From IMG/VR virus record IMGVR_UViG_3300027985_001334, positions 1 to 34,027 of that record: DNA of 34,027 bases; one strand, written 5' to 3'. Made by a program: the position numbers and the translations under genes. Under the pieces are notes generated by a model. It was not told where the DNA came from. It searched no databases and was given only the letters and a program-made list of their open reading frames with translations. The first letter of the stretch is position 1. Each line of letters begins with the position of its first letter. Positions 23,137 to 30,864 of this stretch are shown piece after piece. Source of the stretch: a virus.

Positions 23137-26101
23137 TGATGTTTTTCAAATAATAAAAAATCATGAAATAGATATGAAAGAGTATCTATCTCAATTTTAC
23201 GGTATGGAATGGAAAAGAAATAAAACCCTATGCCCCTTTCATGGTGATAGTGAAGATAAACCTAATCTTAGCTACAACAAAAAAACAAATACTGTTAGAT
23301 GTTTTGTATGTGAAGCAAAAGGCGATCTTATAAATTTTGTTGTACAAAAAGAAGGCCTAAAAAGTAGAGAACATCCAAAAGTAGAAGCTTGTAAAATCAT
23401 ATTAGATAACTTAAAAATTCCATATCAAAGAACACAAGATGTTAAACCTCTTACAGAGGAAGAAAAAAAAGCTTTAGAAGAAAAACAAAAAAAATTAGAT
23501 CAAGAAAGAGAAGAGAAAAAACAAAAAACACAACAGCAGTTAGAAAATGATTTAAAAATAGCTGCTGCTAAAATGAAAAAAGATGCTCCCTTGTTTTCAT
23601 CAACTTTCCAAAATAAACTATTTGAGGATAAAGATCTAAACAAATTTATCGAAGATACTTTTATACAAATTCCAGATCAGGACAATTTTAAATCAACTTC
23701 AAAAATATTATTAGACTGGTCCGAACTATATTTAGGATATGATGAAAAAACTCATAACTCATTTTGTATTTTAAATAGAACTTTAGACGGAACTGTTTAT
23801 AACATCAAACATAAAACAAAATATGTTTATGATGAAGAAAACAAAAAACACTTACCAACTAGAGTAAATGGTAAATGGATATCTGCTTACAACTGCAAAA
23901 TTTATCCTTTTCCTTTTGATTATTTTAAAACTTTTGATGAGCAAGAACCGGTTATAATCTGTGAAGGCGAAAAAGATGCCCTTAACCTTTTAAGTTATGG
24001 AATAAACGTACTAACTTTAGGTGGTGTAACTAATCCCTGGACTGATTACCTAGAACTACTTAGAAATAGAAAAGTATATATCTGGTTTGATCATGACAAC
24101 GCAGGATATTTAGATTCTGTAAAAAGATTTCATGAGATATCACAAATAACTAACGAATGTTATGTTACTCTTTTTTATGACATAAATTCAGCTTTTGAAA
24201 ACAAATACGATATATCAGACTTTTTAAAAGATAAACTTTTTAAATCAAAAGAAGATATCTTTCATGCTATAGCTTACTCAAGTTATAAACTTACTACTTC
24301 AAAAATTGAAGATATCGAAGAGTTTACAGGTCTAAATTTAAAAGAATACTACTTTAATCAACCTATAAAAACATTTTTAGATATAAAAAAAGAGTGGTTA
24401 AGAACCAATGCTCATGGAGAACCAATCAATATTTTTAATCCAAAAGGTGCAAAAGATATCAAAGGTTTAGAAGAATTTTACAAAGCTTTTTCAGCAAAAA
24501 AACAAGAAGATAATTTTACCGATGCAAAAAAAGCAATACTCCAGGAAGTTCTACCAAAATTTGCAGAAGAAAAAGAAAAAGATATAGATGAACTTATAAA
24601 TATGTTTGATGCTATGTTTAAACAATATAAAAAACTTCATGAACACTATTCACAAAATAAACTTTATGATATCGTAGCTGCTTTTGAAGCTATGTGTAGA
24701 CATACTGATAATACCTTTGGCAAGTTCAATAGTAAATTATATGTTTGGACTGGTACTCATTATGAAGATATTGGAGAGGAAGAACATAACTTAGAAGGTT
24801 TTATTTTAAAGTATTGGATGCCTTTAGCTCATGTAGATAAGATGAAAATCTTAGAGGAAAATGTAAACAAAGTTATCAAAAACTTATACATGGGTGCAGA
24901 CAATTTAGCCGGTATAAAAAAACTTCAAAAAAATAAAAGAGTTTTAAACTTTTCAAATGGTACTTTATTTATAAGTAACAAAGGAAAAGTTACCTTTAAA
25001 AACTTTCATACTAAAAAAGATGCAGCTACAAATATTTTACATTTTCCTTATGATAAAAGTGCTACTTGCCCTAAGTTTGATAAGTTCCTAGATAGAGTTC
25101 TACCAGATAAAAAAGATCAACAAACTTTATTAGAGTATATAGGCTACTGCTTTTTACCAAGCCATGATTATGAAGCTTTTATTATTCTATATGGAAAATC
25201 TGGATCAAATGGAAAATCAGTAATTATAGATATCGTTAAATCTTTTTTTGGAAAAGAAAACGTATCAAATCTACAACTGCAAGACTTCGAAGGTCACCAA
25301 CTGCACTCACTAAACAATAAGATCATAAACATGGGAAGTGAGATAGATACCAAAGGTTTAAATAAAGGCCAACTTCAAAAGCTAAAAAACATAGTATCTC
25401 CAGAAGATAGTTTAGAGATAAACCCAAAGATGAGAGATCCTTATGAAATGGATTCAAAAGCAAAACCAAAACTTTGGTTTGCAGTAAATGATAAACCTAC
25501 CAATGGTATGGATGCAGCAGTATTTAGAAGAACACTATTTTTAAACTTCAATGTACAAATAGGTGATGACGAAAAAATCAGAGGTCTATCAAAAAGATTT
25601 GATGATGAGAAACCAGGTATTTTAAATAAAGCACTAAAATCGCTAAACATACTTATCAAAAATGGAAGATTCACAAAATCTGAAAATATGATAAGAGATC
25701 TAGAAGCTTACAAAGATGAAGTTTCGCCACTAAGAAGATATGTAAAAGACTGCTTAGAGATTGACACTCAAAACATGATCCCTAAAAAATACCTATATCA
25801 ACACTATAAGGAATATTCAAACGAAAAAGGACACCATCCACTAAGTGAACAAAAATTCTGGACTAGATTAAACGATGAAATAGGAATAGAACTAGAGACC
25901 GTTCAACTAAGAATGAATGAAGCAAAACATAAACTTTTAACTGACAATGTAGGAGAAAGACCTAGATTTATCAAAGGTATTTTTTGTAACAAAACAGATA
26001 TCGAATCAATCAAATATGATAAGGCAGATGTTTCAACTAATCATATAAATTATGATATCGAAACTAAAGAGATAAGCCTAAAAGAGGAGGTTAAAGAGTA
26101 A
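23129..26101 (+). CDS. Phage primase-helicase (CHC2 zinc finger, Toprim, D5-like SF3 helicase)
   Basis: A 990-residue multidomain replication protein. A zinc-binding CHC2-like motif at residues 35-61 (C35-P-F-H38, C58-F-V-C61). A charged linker (108-150), then a Toprim fold near residues 270-325 (E279 in IICEGEKDA; D321 and D323 in WFDHDNAG), which makes the RNA primer. A D5-type helicase with Walker A G689-KSGSNGKS, followed by GSEIDTKG and FAVNDKPT, the B' and C segments of SF3 helicases. A C-terminal winged helix (YLYQHYKEYSNEKGHHPLSEQKFWTRL in two parts). Replication probably starts from this protein on the lytic side, while Rep serves the plasmid state. Confidence 0.85.
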   Translation: MTNDVFQIIKNHEIDMKEYLSQFYGMEWKRNKTLCPFHGDSEDKPNLSYNKKTNTVRCFVCEAKGDLINFVVQKEGLKSREHPKVEACKIILDNLKIPYQRTQDVKPLTEEEKKALEEKQKKLDQEREEKKQKTQQQLENDLKIAAAKMKKDAPLFSSTFQNKLFEDKDLNKFIEDTFIQIPDQDNFKSTSKILLDWSELYLGYDEKTHNSFCILNRTLDGTVYNIKHKTKYVYDEENKKHLPTRVNGKWISAYNCKIYPFPFDYFKTFDEQEPVIICEGEKDALNLLSYGINVLTLGGVTNPWTDYLELLRNRKVYIWFDHDNAGYLDSVKRFHEISQITNECYVTLFYDINSAFENKYDISDFLKDKLFKSKEDIFHAIAYSSYKLTTSKIEDIEEFTGLNLKEYYFNQPIKTFLDIKKEWLRTNAHGEPINIFNPKGAKDIKGLEEFYKAFSAKKQEDNFTDAKKAILQEVLPKFAEEKEKDIDELINMFDAMFKQYKKLHEHYSQNKLYDIVAAFEAMCRHTDNTFGKFNSKLYVWTGTHYEDIGEEEHNLEGFILKYWMPLAHVDKMKILEENVNKVIKNLYMGADNLAGIKKLQKNKRVLNFSNGTLFISNKGKVTFKNFHTKKDAATNILHFPYDKSATCPKFDKFLDRVLPDKKDQQTLLEYIGYCFLPSHDYEAFIILYGKSGSNGKSVIIDIVKSFFGKENVSNLQLQDFEGHQLHSLNNKIINMGSEIDTKGLNKGQLQKLKNIVSPEDSLEINPKMRDPYEMDSKAKPKLWFAVNDKPTNGMDAAVFRRTLFLNFNVQIGDDEKIRGLSKRFDDEKPGILNKALKSLNILIKNGRFTKSENMIRDLEAYKDEVSPLRRYVKDCLEIDTQNMIPKKYLYQHYKEYSNEKGHHPLSEQKFWTRLNDEIGIELETVQLRMNEAKHKLLTDNVGERPRFIKGIFCNKTDIESIKYDKADVSTNHINYDIETKEISLKEEVKE

Positions 26102-26106
26102 TTTAT

Positions 26107-26165
26107 AGGTGGCTTAGTGGCTCAACGGTGTCTCACAACTGTTGAGCCAGAAAATAAACCTTTTT
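26107..26165 (+). terminator. Hairpin with T run after the primase-helicase
   Basis: TGGCTCAAC (26118-26126) pairs perfectly with GTTGAGCCA (26141-26149), enclosed by AGGT/ACCT (26107-26110 with 26158-26161) and followed by five T. This is a good terminator six bases after the primase stop. Confidence 0.65.
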
Positions 26166-26167
26166 AT

Positions 26168-26212
26168 GGGGCTTATAAGTGTGTTGGCTTAACGTCACAC
26201 CTTTTTTGCCCC
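26168..26212 (+). ncRNA. Second structured element after the primase-helicase
   Basis: GGGGC (26168-26172) pairs with GCCCC (26208-26212), and within it GTGTG (26179-26183) pairs with CACAC (26196-26200). It directly follows the first hairpin. It may be part of a double terminator or a small structured RNA. The remaining gap to 26422 contains the three-way element at 26284-26350 and a short tandem repeat (GACAGTTGA units near 26367-26387). Confidence 0.4.
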
Positions 26213-26283
26213 GTATTAGGTTTTATTTTTTTTCTTTTTTGTTTTTATAAATTTGTTTTTTGAAAATAAAAAAGTGAAAAAAG

Positions 26284-26350
26284 ATATGTGACACTAAGAC
26301 AGTAGTCTTTTAAACTACCATAAAATCGAAAGATTTTTAGTGTCACATAT
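26284..26350. repeat. 14-bp inverted repeat enclosing two small hairpins
   Basis: Perfect arms ATATGTGACACTAA (26284-26297) and TTAGTGTCACATAT (26337-26350). Between them, GTAGT pairs with ACTAC, and AAAATC pairs with GATTTT around a GAAA tetraloop. The result can fold as a three-way junction in RNA or as a cruciform in DNA. The spacer includes TACCATAAAATCG, found inverted at 2065 and 31301. Confidence 0.55.
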
Positions 26351-26422
26351 TTATTATTAAGTCTGTGACAGTTGAGACAGTTGAGACAGAAGAAAAAAAG
26401 GAGATTTTAGGATGGAAATTAA

Positions 26423-26614
26423 ATGAAATCATACACAATAGTTTCAAAAGAAATATTTGAAAAATTATATAAAAAAAGTGGTAGCTCTAACATTCATGCC
26501 AGGATAACAAACTACATCAATATAAACAATATAGAAAAGTTTTATTTTGAGGGAAGATGGATAGTTTTAGCAAAAGCATTTAGAGAACTTAGAAGATATC
26601 AATTAGGTTTATAA
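26423..26614 (+). CDS. Small basic protein (63 aa), possible DNA-binding
   Basis: Starts at ATG 26423, whose first bases overlap the stop of a four-codon reading frame (M-E-I-K, 26412-26426) with its own upstream AAGGAG, so translation may be coupled through this mini-ORF. The protein is basic (about a fifth Lys/Arg) with a helix-strand pattern (IHARITNYININNIEKFYFEGRW split across a turn) that could be a small winged or MerR-type fold. Function unknown. Confidence 0.5.
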   Translation: MKSYTIVSKEIFEKLYKKSGSSNIHARITNYININNIEKFYFEGRWIVLAKAFRELRRYQLGL

Positions 26615-26615
26615 G

Positions 26616-26864
26616 ATGAAAAAAATCCACGAAGTAGAAATCCATGTAAAAGGGTATGGAAGAAATAAAATATCTAAAAAGCTAGTAGGTTTAGAAACCA
26701 GGCTTTTGATTCATACTCCAAAAGGAAATACAGAGATTCACAACTTCGATTATAACTTTGAAGCTAGAAAATTCTTATTAGAAAAATTTGGAGAGCTAAA
26801 AGAAGGAAACTATAAAGTTATATCAAACTGGAGCAAATATGGAAAGGCTGGTTATAGATGGTAG
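26616..26864 (+). CDS. Small hypothetical protein (82 aa)
   Basis: Begins one base after the previous stop. Mixed alpha/beta, basic, aromatic C-terminus (NWSKYGKAGYRW). Overlaps the probable small terminase by seven bases, so all three are in one operon. No motif recognised. Confidence 0.5.
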   Translation: MKKIHEVEIHVKGYGRNKISKKLVGLETRLLIHTPKGNTEIHNFDYNFEARKFLLEKFGELKEGNYKVISNWSKYGKAGYRW

Positions 26865-27448
26865 AAAATGAAATAGTATTTTTAGATCCACAAGAGGACA
26901 ACCAAAGAAGAGCTTTAGATATTTATCTAGAATCAGCAACAGAAGATAACGGATTTAAACCAAAATCTTATCAAAAGATATCAGATCAATTATATAGCGA
27001 AGATTTTGAAAACTGCTCAAAAAGTCAAGTAGAAAGATGGGTAAAAATTTTTAAATTCAAAGAGAGACTAGACAAACAGATCCAATTAGCATATCTAAAT
27101 AAAGATAAACCAGGAGTATTAGCTAATGAAGTTAAAAGTAAATCAACTCAAGATATCGCAGATAGATTTAAAGTAAATGGAGAGCTAACAGATGATCTAT
27201 ATTATGTAGCAAGATGTTTTATTGATGATGTAAAAATAGATTTGGCAAAAGGTTACAAAATAGATAAAGATCGAATGAAAATTATTAAAGATCTGTTGGT
27301 TCTCACAACAAATAGAGAAGATAAATTACTTGATAGATTAGCTGCTACTGGAGGAGGTAAACTTACAAGTGCAGAGTTACTAAAAGAGTTTGAAGAGATA
27401 GAACTACAAATAGAAGAGCCTATAGATGTGGAGATAGATGATGAGTAA
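26858..27448 (+). CDS. Terminase small subunit candidate
   Basis: 196 residues. An N-terminal helix-turn-helix (SYQKISDQLYSEDFENC, then SQVERWVKIFKFKERLD, residues about 37-71) followed by a helical core and an acidic C-terminus (EEIELQIEEPIDVEIDDE). This layout - DNA-binding head, oligomerising middle, acidic tail - is that of small terminase subunits, and the large subunit lies about 1.3 kb downstream. It would recognise the packaging site. It is not adjacent to terL because a NUMOD1-like gene and three small genes lie between. Confidence 0.6.
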   Translation: MVENEIVFLDPQEDNQRRALDIYLESATEDNGFKPKSYQKISDQLYSEDFENCSKSQVERWVKIFKFKERLDKQIQLAYLNKDKPGVLANEVKSKSTQDIADRFKVNGELTDDLYYVARCFIDDVKIDLAKGYKIDKDRMKIIKDLLVLTTNREDKLLDRLAATGGGKLTSAELLKEFEEIELQIEEPIDVEIDDE

Positions 27449-28070
27449 AAATGAATATGTTCCTTTTGAACAAAGAGAACCATTAACAGCTAATTTTATT
27501 ATGACTGAATATTGGGCTAGACAAAAAACTACTTTAGAAATTGCAGAGGAATTAAACGTACCAGAAAATTGGGTATATAAAGAGATTAAAAGATTAGGAC
27601 TACAAAAAAAACAAAATGGCATAAAACTAAAAAGTGGCCATAAGGGAGAAATTATGTCTAAAAAAGAAAGAGAAAAAAGACAAAACCAACCCCACGCAAA
27701 ACCTATAGTACAAATATGCCCAAAAACACTTAAAGTAATAAAAGAATTTAGCTCACAAGGTGCAGTAAATAGAGAAGGCTTCAATAGAGAAAAAGTAAGA
27801 AGTGCTATTAAAACTGGTGGATTATCAAAAGGTTACTTTTGGGCTTTTAAAGGATTTGAAGCAGCCACTATAGAAGTAGTAAAAAGAAGAGGAACTATTG
27901 ATAGAAAATTACAAGTTTTTAATTATAAAAAACCATCTAAAAAAACTTTTGAATATCACTATATAACACAAAATAAAACAGCTAAAGAGTGCGCCTTAAT
28001 TTTTGAATGTCATCCAGGAACTATAGCAGCTCTAGCAAAAGAATATAAATTAAGTAAAAGAAGGAGGTAA
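27441..28070 (+). CDS. NUMOD1-like HTH protein between terminase genes
   Basis: 209 residues (ATG 27441 has better spacing from GGAG than the adjacent ATG 27438). Three parts: an N-terminal HTH (TTLEIAEELNVPENWVYKEI, 34-53), a central NUMOD1-like module (PIVQICPKTLKVIKEFSSQG then AVNREGFNREKVRSAIKTGG and KGYFWAFKG, residues 88-137), and a C-terminal HTH (KTAKECALIFECHPGTIAAL). NUMOD1 domains normally guide homing endonucleases to their targets, yet no GIY-YIG or HNH catalytic motif is seen here. It might be a decayed homing element, or a DNA-binding protein recruited for packaging or regulation. Confidence 0.55.
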   Translation: MSKNEYVPFEQREPLTANFIMTEYWARQKTTLEIAEELNVPENWVYKEIKRLGLQKKQNGIKLKSGHKGEIMSKKEREKRQNQPHAKPIVQICPKTLKVIKEFSSQGAVNREGFNREKVRSAIKTGGLSKGYFWAFKGFEAATIEVVKRRGTIDRKLQVFNYKKPSKKTFEYHYITQNKTAKECALIFECHPGTIAALAKEYKLSKRRR

Positions 28071-28073
28071 AAA

Positions 28074-28184
28074 TTGACAGAACCAGATTATCTAGATGTA
28101 ACAGTAAAAACAATAATAGTTTTAGCAGTATATATCTTTTTAATATATGCAGCTTTAAATAACTTCATTTTTAAAGGAGATTAA
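28074..28184 (+). CDS. 36-aa single-TM protein with TTG start
   Basis: TTG 28074 follows a perfect AGGAGG (28063-28068). Sequence begins MTEPDYLDVTVKTIIVLAVY; residues about 11-28 form one hydrophobic helix. Its stop is immediately followed by the next gene start (TAAATG). Small, co-translated membrane protein of unknown role; holin-like or exclusion-like roles are possible. Confidence 0.5.
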   Translation: MTEPDYLDVTVKTIIVLAVYIFLIYAALNNFIFKGD

Positions 28185-28343
28185 ATGAAAACAATAAATA
28201 GCAAGAGTGATTATAACTTTAAGCCAGGTGCAGCAAGAAAAATAAAAACTATTTTCAAAATAGACAAAATCCAAAAAGAGGAATATCCATTTTTAATAGC
28301 TATAGCAGCTGCTTTATTTTTTATTCTTAGTGGAGGTAATTAA
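28185..28343 (+). CDS. 52-aa basic protein with C-terminal TM helix
   Basis: Starts at ATG 28185, AAAGGAG nine bases upstream inside the end of the preceding gene. A basic N-terminal half (KSDYNFKPGAARKIKTIFK) is followed by one hydrophobic helix (PFLIAIAAALFFILSGG, residues about 35-51). Membrane anchored with a cytoplasmic basic head is the likely topology. Function unknown. Confidence 0.5.
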   Translation: MKTINSKSDYNFKPGAARKIKTIFKIDKIQKEEYPFLIAIAAALFFILSGGN

Positions 28344-28344
28344 A

Positions 28345-28767
28345 ATGTCTGAAAAAATATTAACTTCTACAGATGCTAGAGAATGGGCAGAAGAGTTTAT
28401 AAAAACTGTAGAAAAAAACGATATCAAAATAGATATAGATTTTATGACTACCTGGTTTGCAAATGCACTAATGACACAATATGATCATGATGCAAAAGAA
28501 TTAAAACAATACTTAGATCAAATCACACTTTTTAAAGAGGTAAATAAAGATAAAGCAGACGTAATAGAATCTTTAAAACAGATCATAGAACTTAAAAACA
28601 AAGAGATATCTACATTAAGAGATTTTAATATGATAAGTAACTCTCCACCAGTTGTTACTGTTAGTTCTCAAATAATAGATGAGATATTAACTGAATTTGA
28701 AAAACCTCAAGAAGATACTCAAATACCAGAATCAATTTTTGTATCAAAATTTTTAAAAGTGAACTAA
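28345..28767 (+). CDS. Hypothetical protein preceding the large terminase
   Basis: 140 residues from ATG 28345 (MSEKILTSTDAREWAEEF); a GTG 15 bases upstream lies inside its own ribosome site (GGAGG) and is rejected. Helical, with WFANALM near residue 37 and a coiled coil (about 60-90, VIESLKQIIELKNKEI). The stop overlaps the terL start as TAATG. The WF-NA segment resembles one seen in small phage proteins located before terminases, but no function is established. Confidence 0.5.
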   Translation: MSEKILTSTDAREWAEEFIKTVEKNDIKIDIDFMTTWFANALMTQYDHDAKELKQYLDQITLFKEVNKDKADVIESLKQIIELKNKEISTLRDFNMISNSPPVVTVSSQIIDEILTEFEKPQEDTQIPESIFVSKFLKVN

Positions 28768-30356
28768 TGAGTATAAATCCACTATTAGCTATAAAAACTT
28801 CTAAACATATAGCTCCAGCAATTTTTGAAAACAAAACACCAAGAGTTCATATAGAACTTTTAGAGTTTGTTTTCGGATCTGGAAAATATAAAGCTATAGT
28901 TATGTTTAGAGGTGGTGGTAAAACTACAAATGTAAATAAAATAGGAATGTTTAGCTATATCTTTTATCAACATGAAAGGTATATCCAAATATTTTCGGCT
29001 ACTCAAGCAAAAGCTATTAAATTTTTAAGTGATGTAAAAACTATGATAACAGAAGCCATGAGAAAAGGCTACGATATAAGAAAAGGTAGTATCTGGAGAG
29101 ACGATGCTATAGAAGTTATTATAGATGGTGAGTTTAAATGCTATGTTGAAGTTTTTGGAGCTGGTCAAGATCCAAGAGGTGGATCTTATGAATTTGCTAG
29201 ACCTTCATTACAAATTTATGATGATATCGAATCTAAAGTTGGTGTTTATGCTATTAGATCAAGAGATAATAGAACAAAATTGGAAGAGTGGTTTACTGGA
29301 GACTGTTTACCATCTTTAGGGCCAACTGGTAGAGTTATCTTTATTGGTACTATTTTACATGAAGATTCATTACTAAATAAGATCATTACAAATAAAGATG
29401 ATAAATATCCCGAATGGGAAACAAAGCTAGTTCCAATTATACGAAATGGTAAAAGCGCCTGGCCAGATCGTTTTCCTCTTACAAAAAAAGAAGCAAGAAA
29501 AAAAGAAAAAGAGATCTACTGTTTAACTGGTGCAAAAGTTCAAATAGAATCAATAGAAGATATAAGGGATTCATGGGTTAGAAAAAATCAATCAAAACTA
29601 TTTTACCAGGAGTATTTATGTGTAGCTCAAGCAGAAGAGAGCAGACTTTTTAAAGAAAGCTATTTTAAATATTTCAATGGCTTAGAATATGATATTGACA
29701 ATGTAGAATATATAGATTTTAAAAATGCTTTAGAAGAAAGAAAAGAACAAATCGTAAGACCTAAAGCAATTATTTTAGAAGATGGTACAAAAATAGATAT
29801 CAAAAATACTATTAGATATGCAACAAAAGATCAAGGATCTACAAAACTAAAAGGATCTAAATCTAAAAGGGCAAACGATGATAGTGTAGTTATAACTTGC
29901 GCCTACGATACAAAAAACAATATGTATATCTTAGATATCAAATGTGGAAAATGGACACCATTTGATAAATCAGTAAATATCATCAAATCATATAAAGAGT
30001 TTGAATTTAAAAGAATGGGTATAGAATCTGGAGGGATGCAAAACGAGTTCTTTTATACAATAGATGAAGCTCAAAAAGCAACTGGTATAAATGTTCCAGT
30101 TGAACCTATGACACATGGTGGAATAGATAAAAATATAAGAATATCAGACCTACAACCACTTTTTTTAGCTGGAAAAATATATTTCAATAGAAAAGATCCA
30201 AATACAGATAAATTAATCGCTGAATTATTAGCTTTTGATATAGAAGTAGAGGGAATAGATAACCTAATAGACACCCTAGCCTACCAATTAGGATTTATAG
30301 CTGGTCGTACTTTCGAAATGGATGAATATCAAGAAGAGGAAGAATCAACCTGGTAA
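28767..30356 (+). CDS. terL: Terminase large subunit
   Basis: 529 residues with both halves of a packaging motor. ATPase: Walker A R48-GGGKTT54 (FRGGGKTT), Walker B YDDIE at 151-155, coupling motif GTIL near 194. Nuclease (RNase H fold): D355 (ATKDQGSTK), E420 (MGIESGG) and D498/D502 (GIDNLIDTLAYQL). The protein cuts concatemers and pumps DNA into heads. It is transcribed with the replication genes rather than with the portal, which lies on the other strand. Acidic Glu-rich C-terminus for portal docking. Confidence 0.9.
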   Translation: MSINPLLAIKTSKHIAPAIFENKTPRVHIELLEFVFGSGKYKAIVMFRGGGKTTNVNKIGMFSYIFYQHERYIQIFSATQAKAIKFLSDVKTMITEAMRKGYDIRKGSIWRDDAIEVIIDGEFKCYVEVFGAGQDPRGGSYEFARPSLQIYDDIESKVGVYAIRSRDNRTKLEEWFTGDCLPSLGPTGRVIFIGTILHEDSLLNKIITNKDDKYPEWETKLVPIIRNGKSAWPDRFPLTKKEARKKEKEIYCLTGAKVQIESIEDIRDSWVRKNQSKLFYQEYLCVAQAEESRLFKESYFKYFNGLEYDIDNVEYIDFKNALEERKEQIVRPKAIILEDGTKIDIKNTIRYATKDQGSTKLKGSKSKRANDDSVVITCAYDTKNNMYILDIKCGKWTPFDKSVNIIKSYKEFEFKRMGIESGGMQNEFFYTIDEAQKATGINVPVEPMTHGGIDKNIRISDLQPLFLAGKIYFNRKDPNTDKLIAELLAFDIEVEGIDNLIDTLAYQLGFIAGRTFEMDEYQEEEESTW

Positions 30357-30391
30357 TACATTTTAGATATATATTAAATATCTAATATATA

Positions 30392-30411
30392 TCTAAAACG
30401 TATGTTTTAAA
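30392..30411. repeat. AAAACGTATGTTTT palindrome after terL
   Basis: The same palindrome as at 21495, here between terL (ends 30356) and a small gene at 30431, preceded by several ATATCTAA-type repeats. Possible operator or partition-protein site. Confidence 0.5.
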
Positions 30412-30430
30412 TATTTTAAAAGGGGATTTT

Positions 30431-30547
30431 ATGAGAAAAGAAGATTACTATTACGAAGAGCAAGAACGAGCATTGAAATTTAAGTATGAAAAAATTTTTG
30501 TTTTTCCAAATGCAGCAAGGAAATTAAAGGAGAGTAAAAAAATATAA
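30431..30547 (+). CDS. Small protein (38 aa) after terL
   Basis: ATG 30431 with ribosome site AAAAGGGG. Sequence starts MRKEDYYYEEQERALKFKYE and ends KESKKI. Acidic-aromatic N-terminus, basic C-terminus. No family recognised. The good ribosome site is the main support. Confidence 0.4.
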   Translation: MRKEDYYYEEQERALKFKYEKIFVFPNAARKLKESKKI

Positions 30548-30621
30548 ATATATGAAGTAAACTATATTTAGGTAAGTTACTCTTTTAAATTAGGAAGCCT
30601 TTTTATAATTTTCGCACAGGT

Positions 30622-30728
30622 GCATCTACATTTAGATCTTAATATAAATTCATGTAGAAGATGCTTATTAGTAAATAGGACGAGCTTTACCATTTAGCAG
30701 ACTAATAGAAAATAAGCATCTTTTTTAA
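30622..30728 (+). ncRNA. Attenuator-like RNA with mutually exclusive hairpins
   Basis: Terminator: AAGATGCTTATT (30658-30669) pairs perfectly with AATAAGCATCTT (30711-30722), followed by TTTTTT. Alternative: GCATC...TACAT (30622-30631) pairs with ATGTA...GATGC (30652-30664), using the same bases as the terminator's left arm. Forming one excludes the other, as in attenuators and riboswitches. No ligand can be named; a simple terminator with chance pairing is the main alternative. Confidence 0.5.
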
Positions 30729-30738
30729 AGGATCAAAT

Positions 30739-30864
30739 ATAAAAACTATACTTATACATCTTATACTAATAGTTGGATTCATTTTATATATATTGATTAA
30801 AAATGAAATTAAAATAAGAAAAAAATCTAAACCAAAAAAATACAACTTACCAGACAAGCTCTAA
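30739..30864 (+). CDS. Small TM protein ORF (41 aa) apparently starting at ATA
   Basis: AAAGGATCAAAT precedes ATA 30739 at ideal ribosome spacing, and an uninterrupted 41-codon frame follows: a hydrophobic helix (TILIHLILIVGFILYILI) then a basic tail. No ATG, GTG or TTG occurs near the start in this frame; the first TTG lies inside the helix. It resembles a small holin-like or regulatory membrane peptide. Either ATA is used at low efficiency, or the start was lost and this is decaying, or an error changed ATG to ATA. Confidence 0.35.
   Translation: MKTILIHLILIVGFILYILIKNEIKIRKKSKPKKYNLPDKL

Noticed and set aside
26101-26220. Possible tRNA in the hairpin region
   Set aside because: The stems do not form a cloverleaf: no T-arm GTTCRA loop and no acceptor stem of seven pairs.
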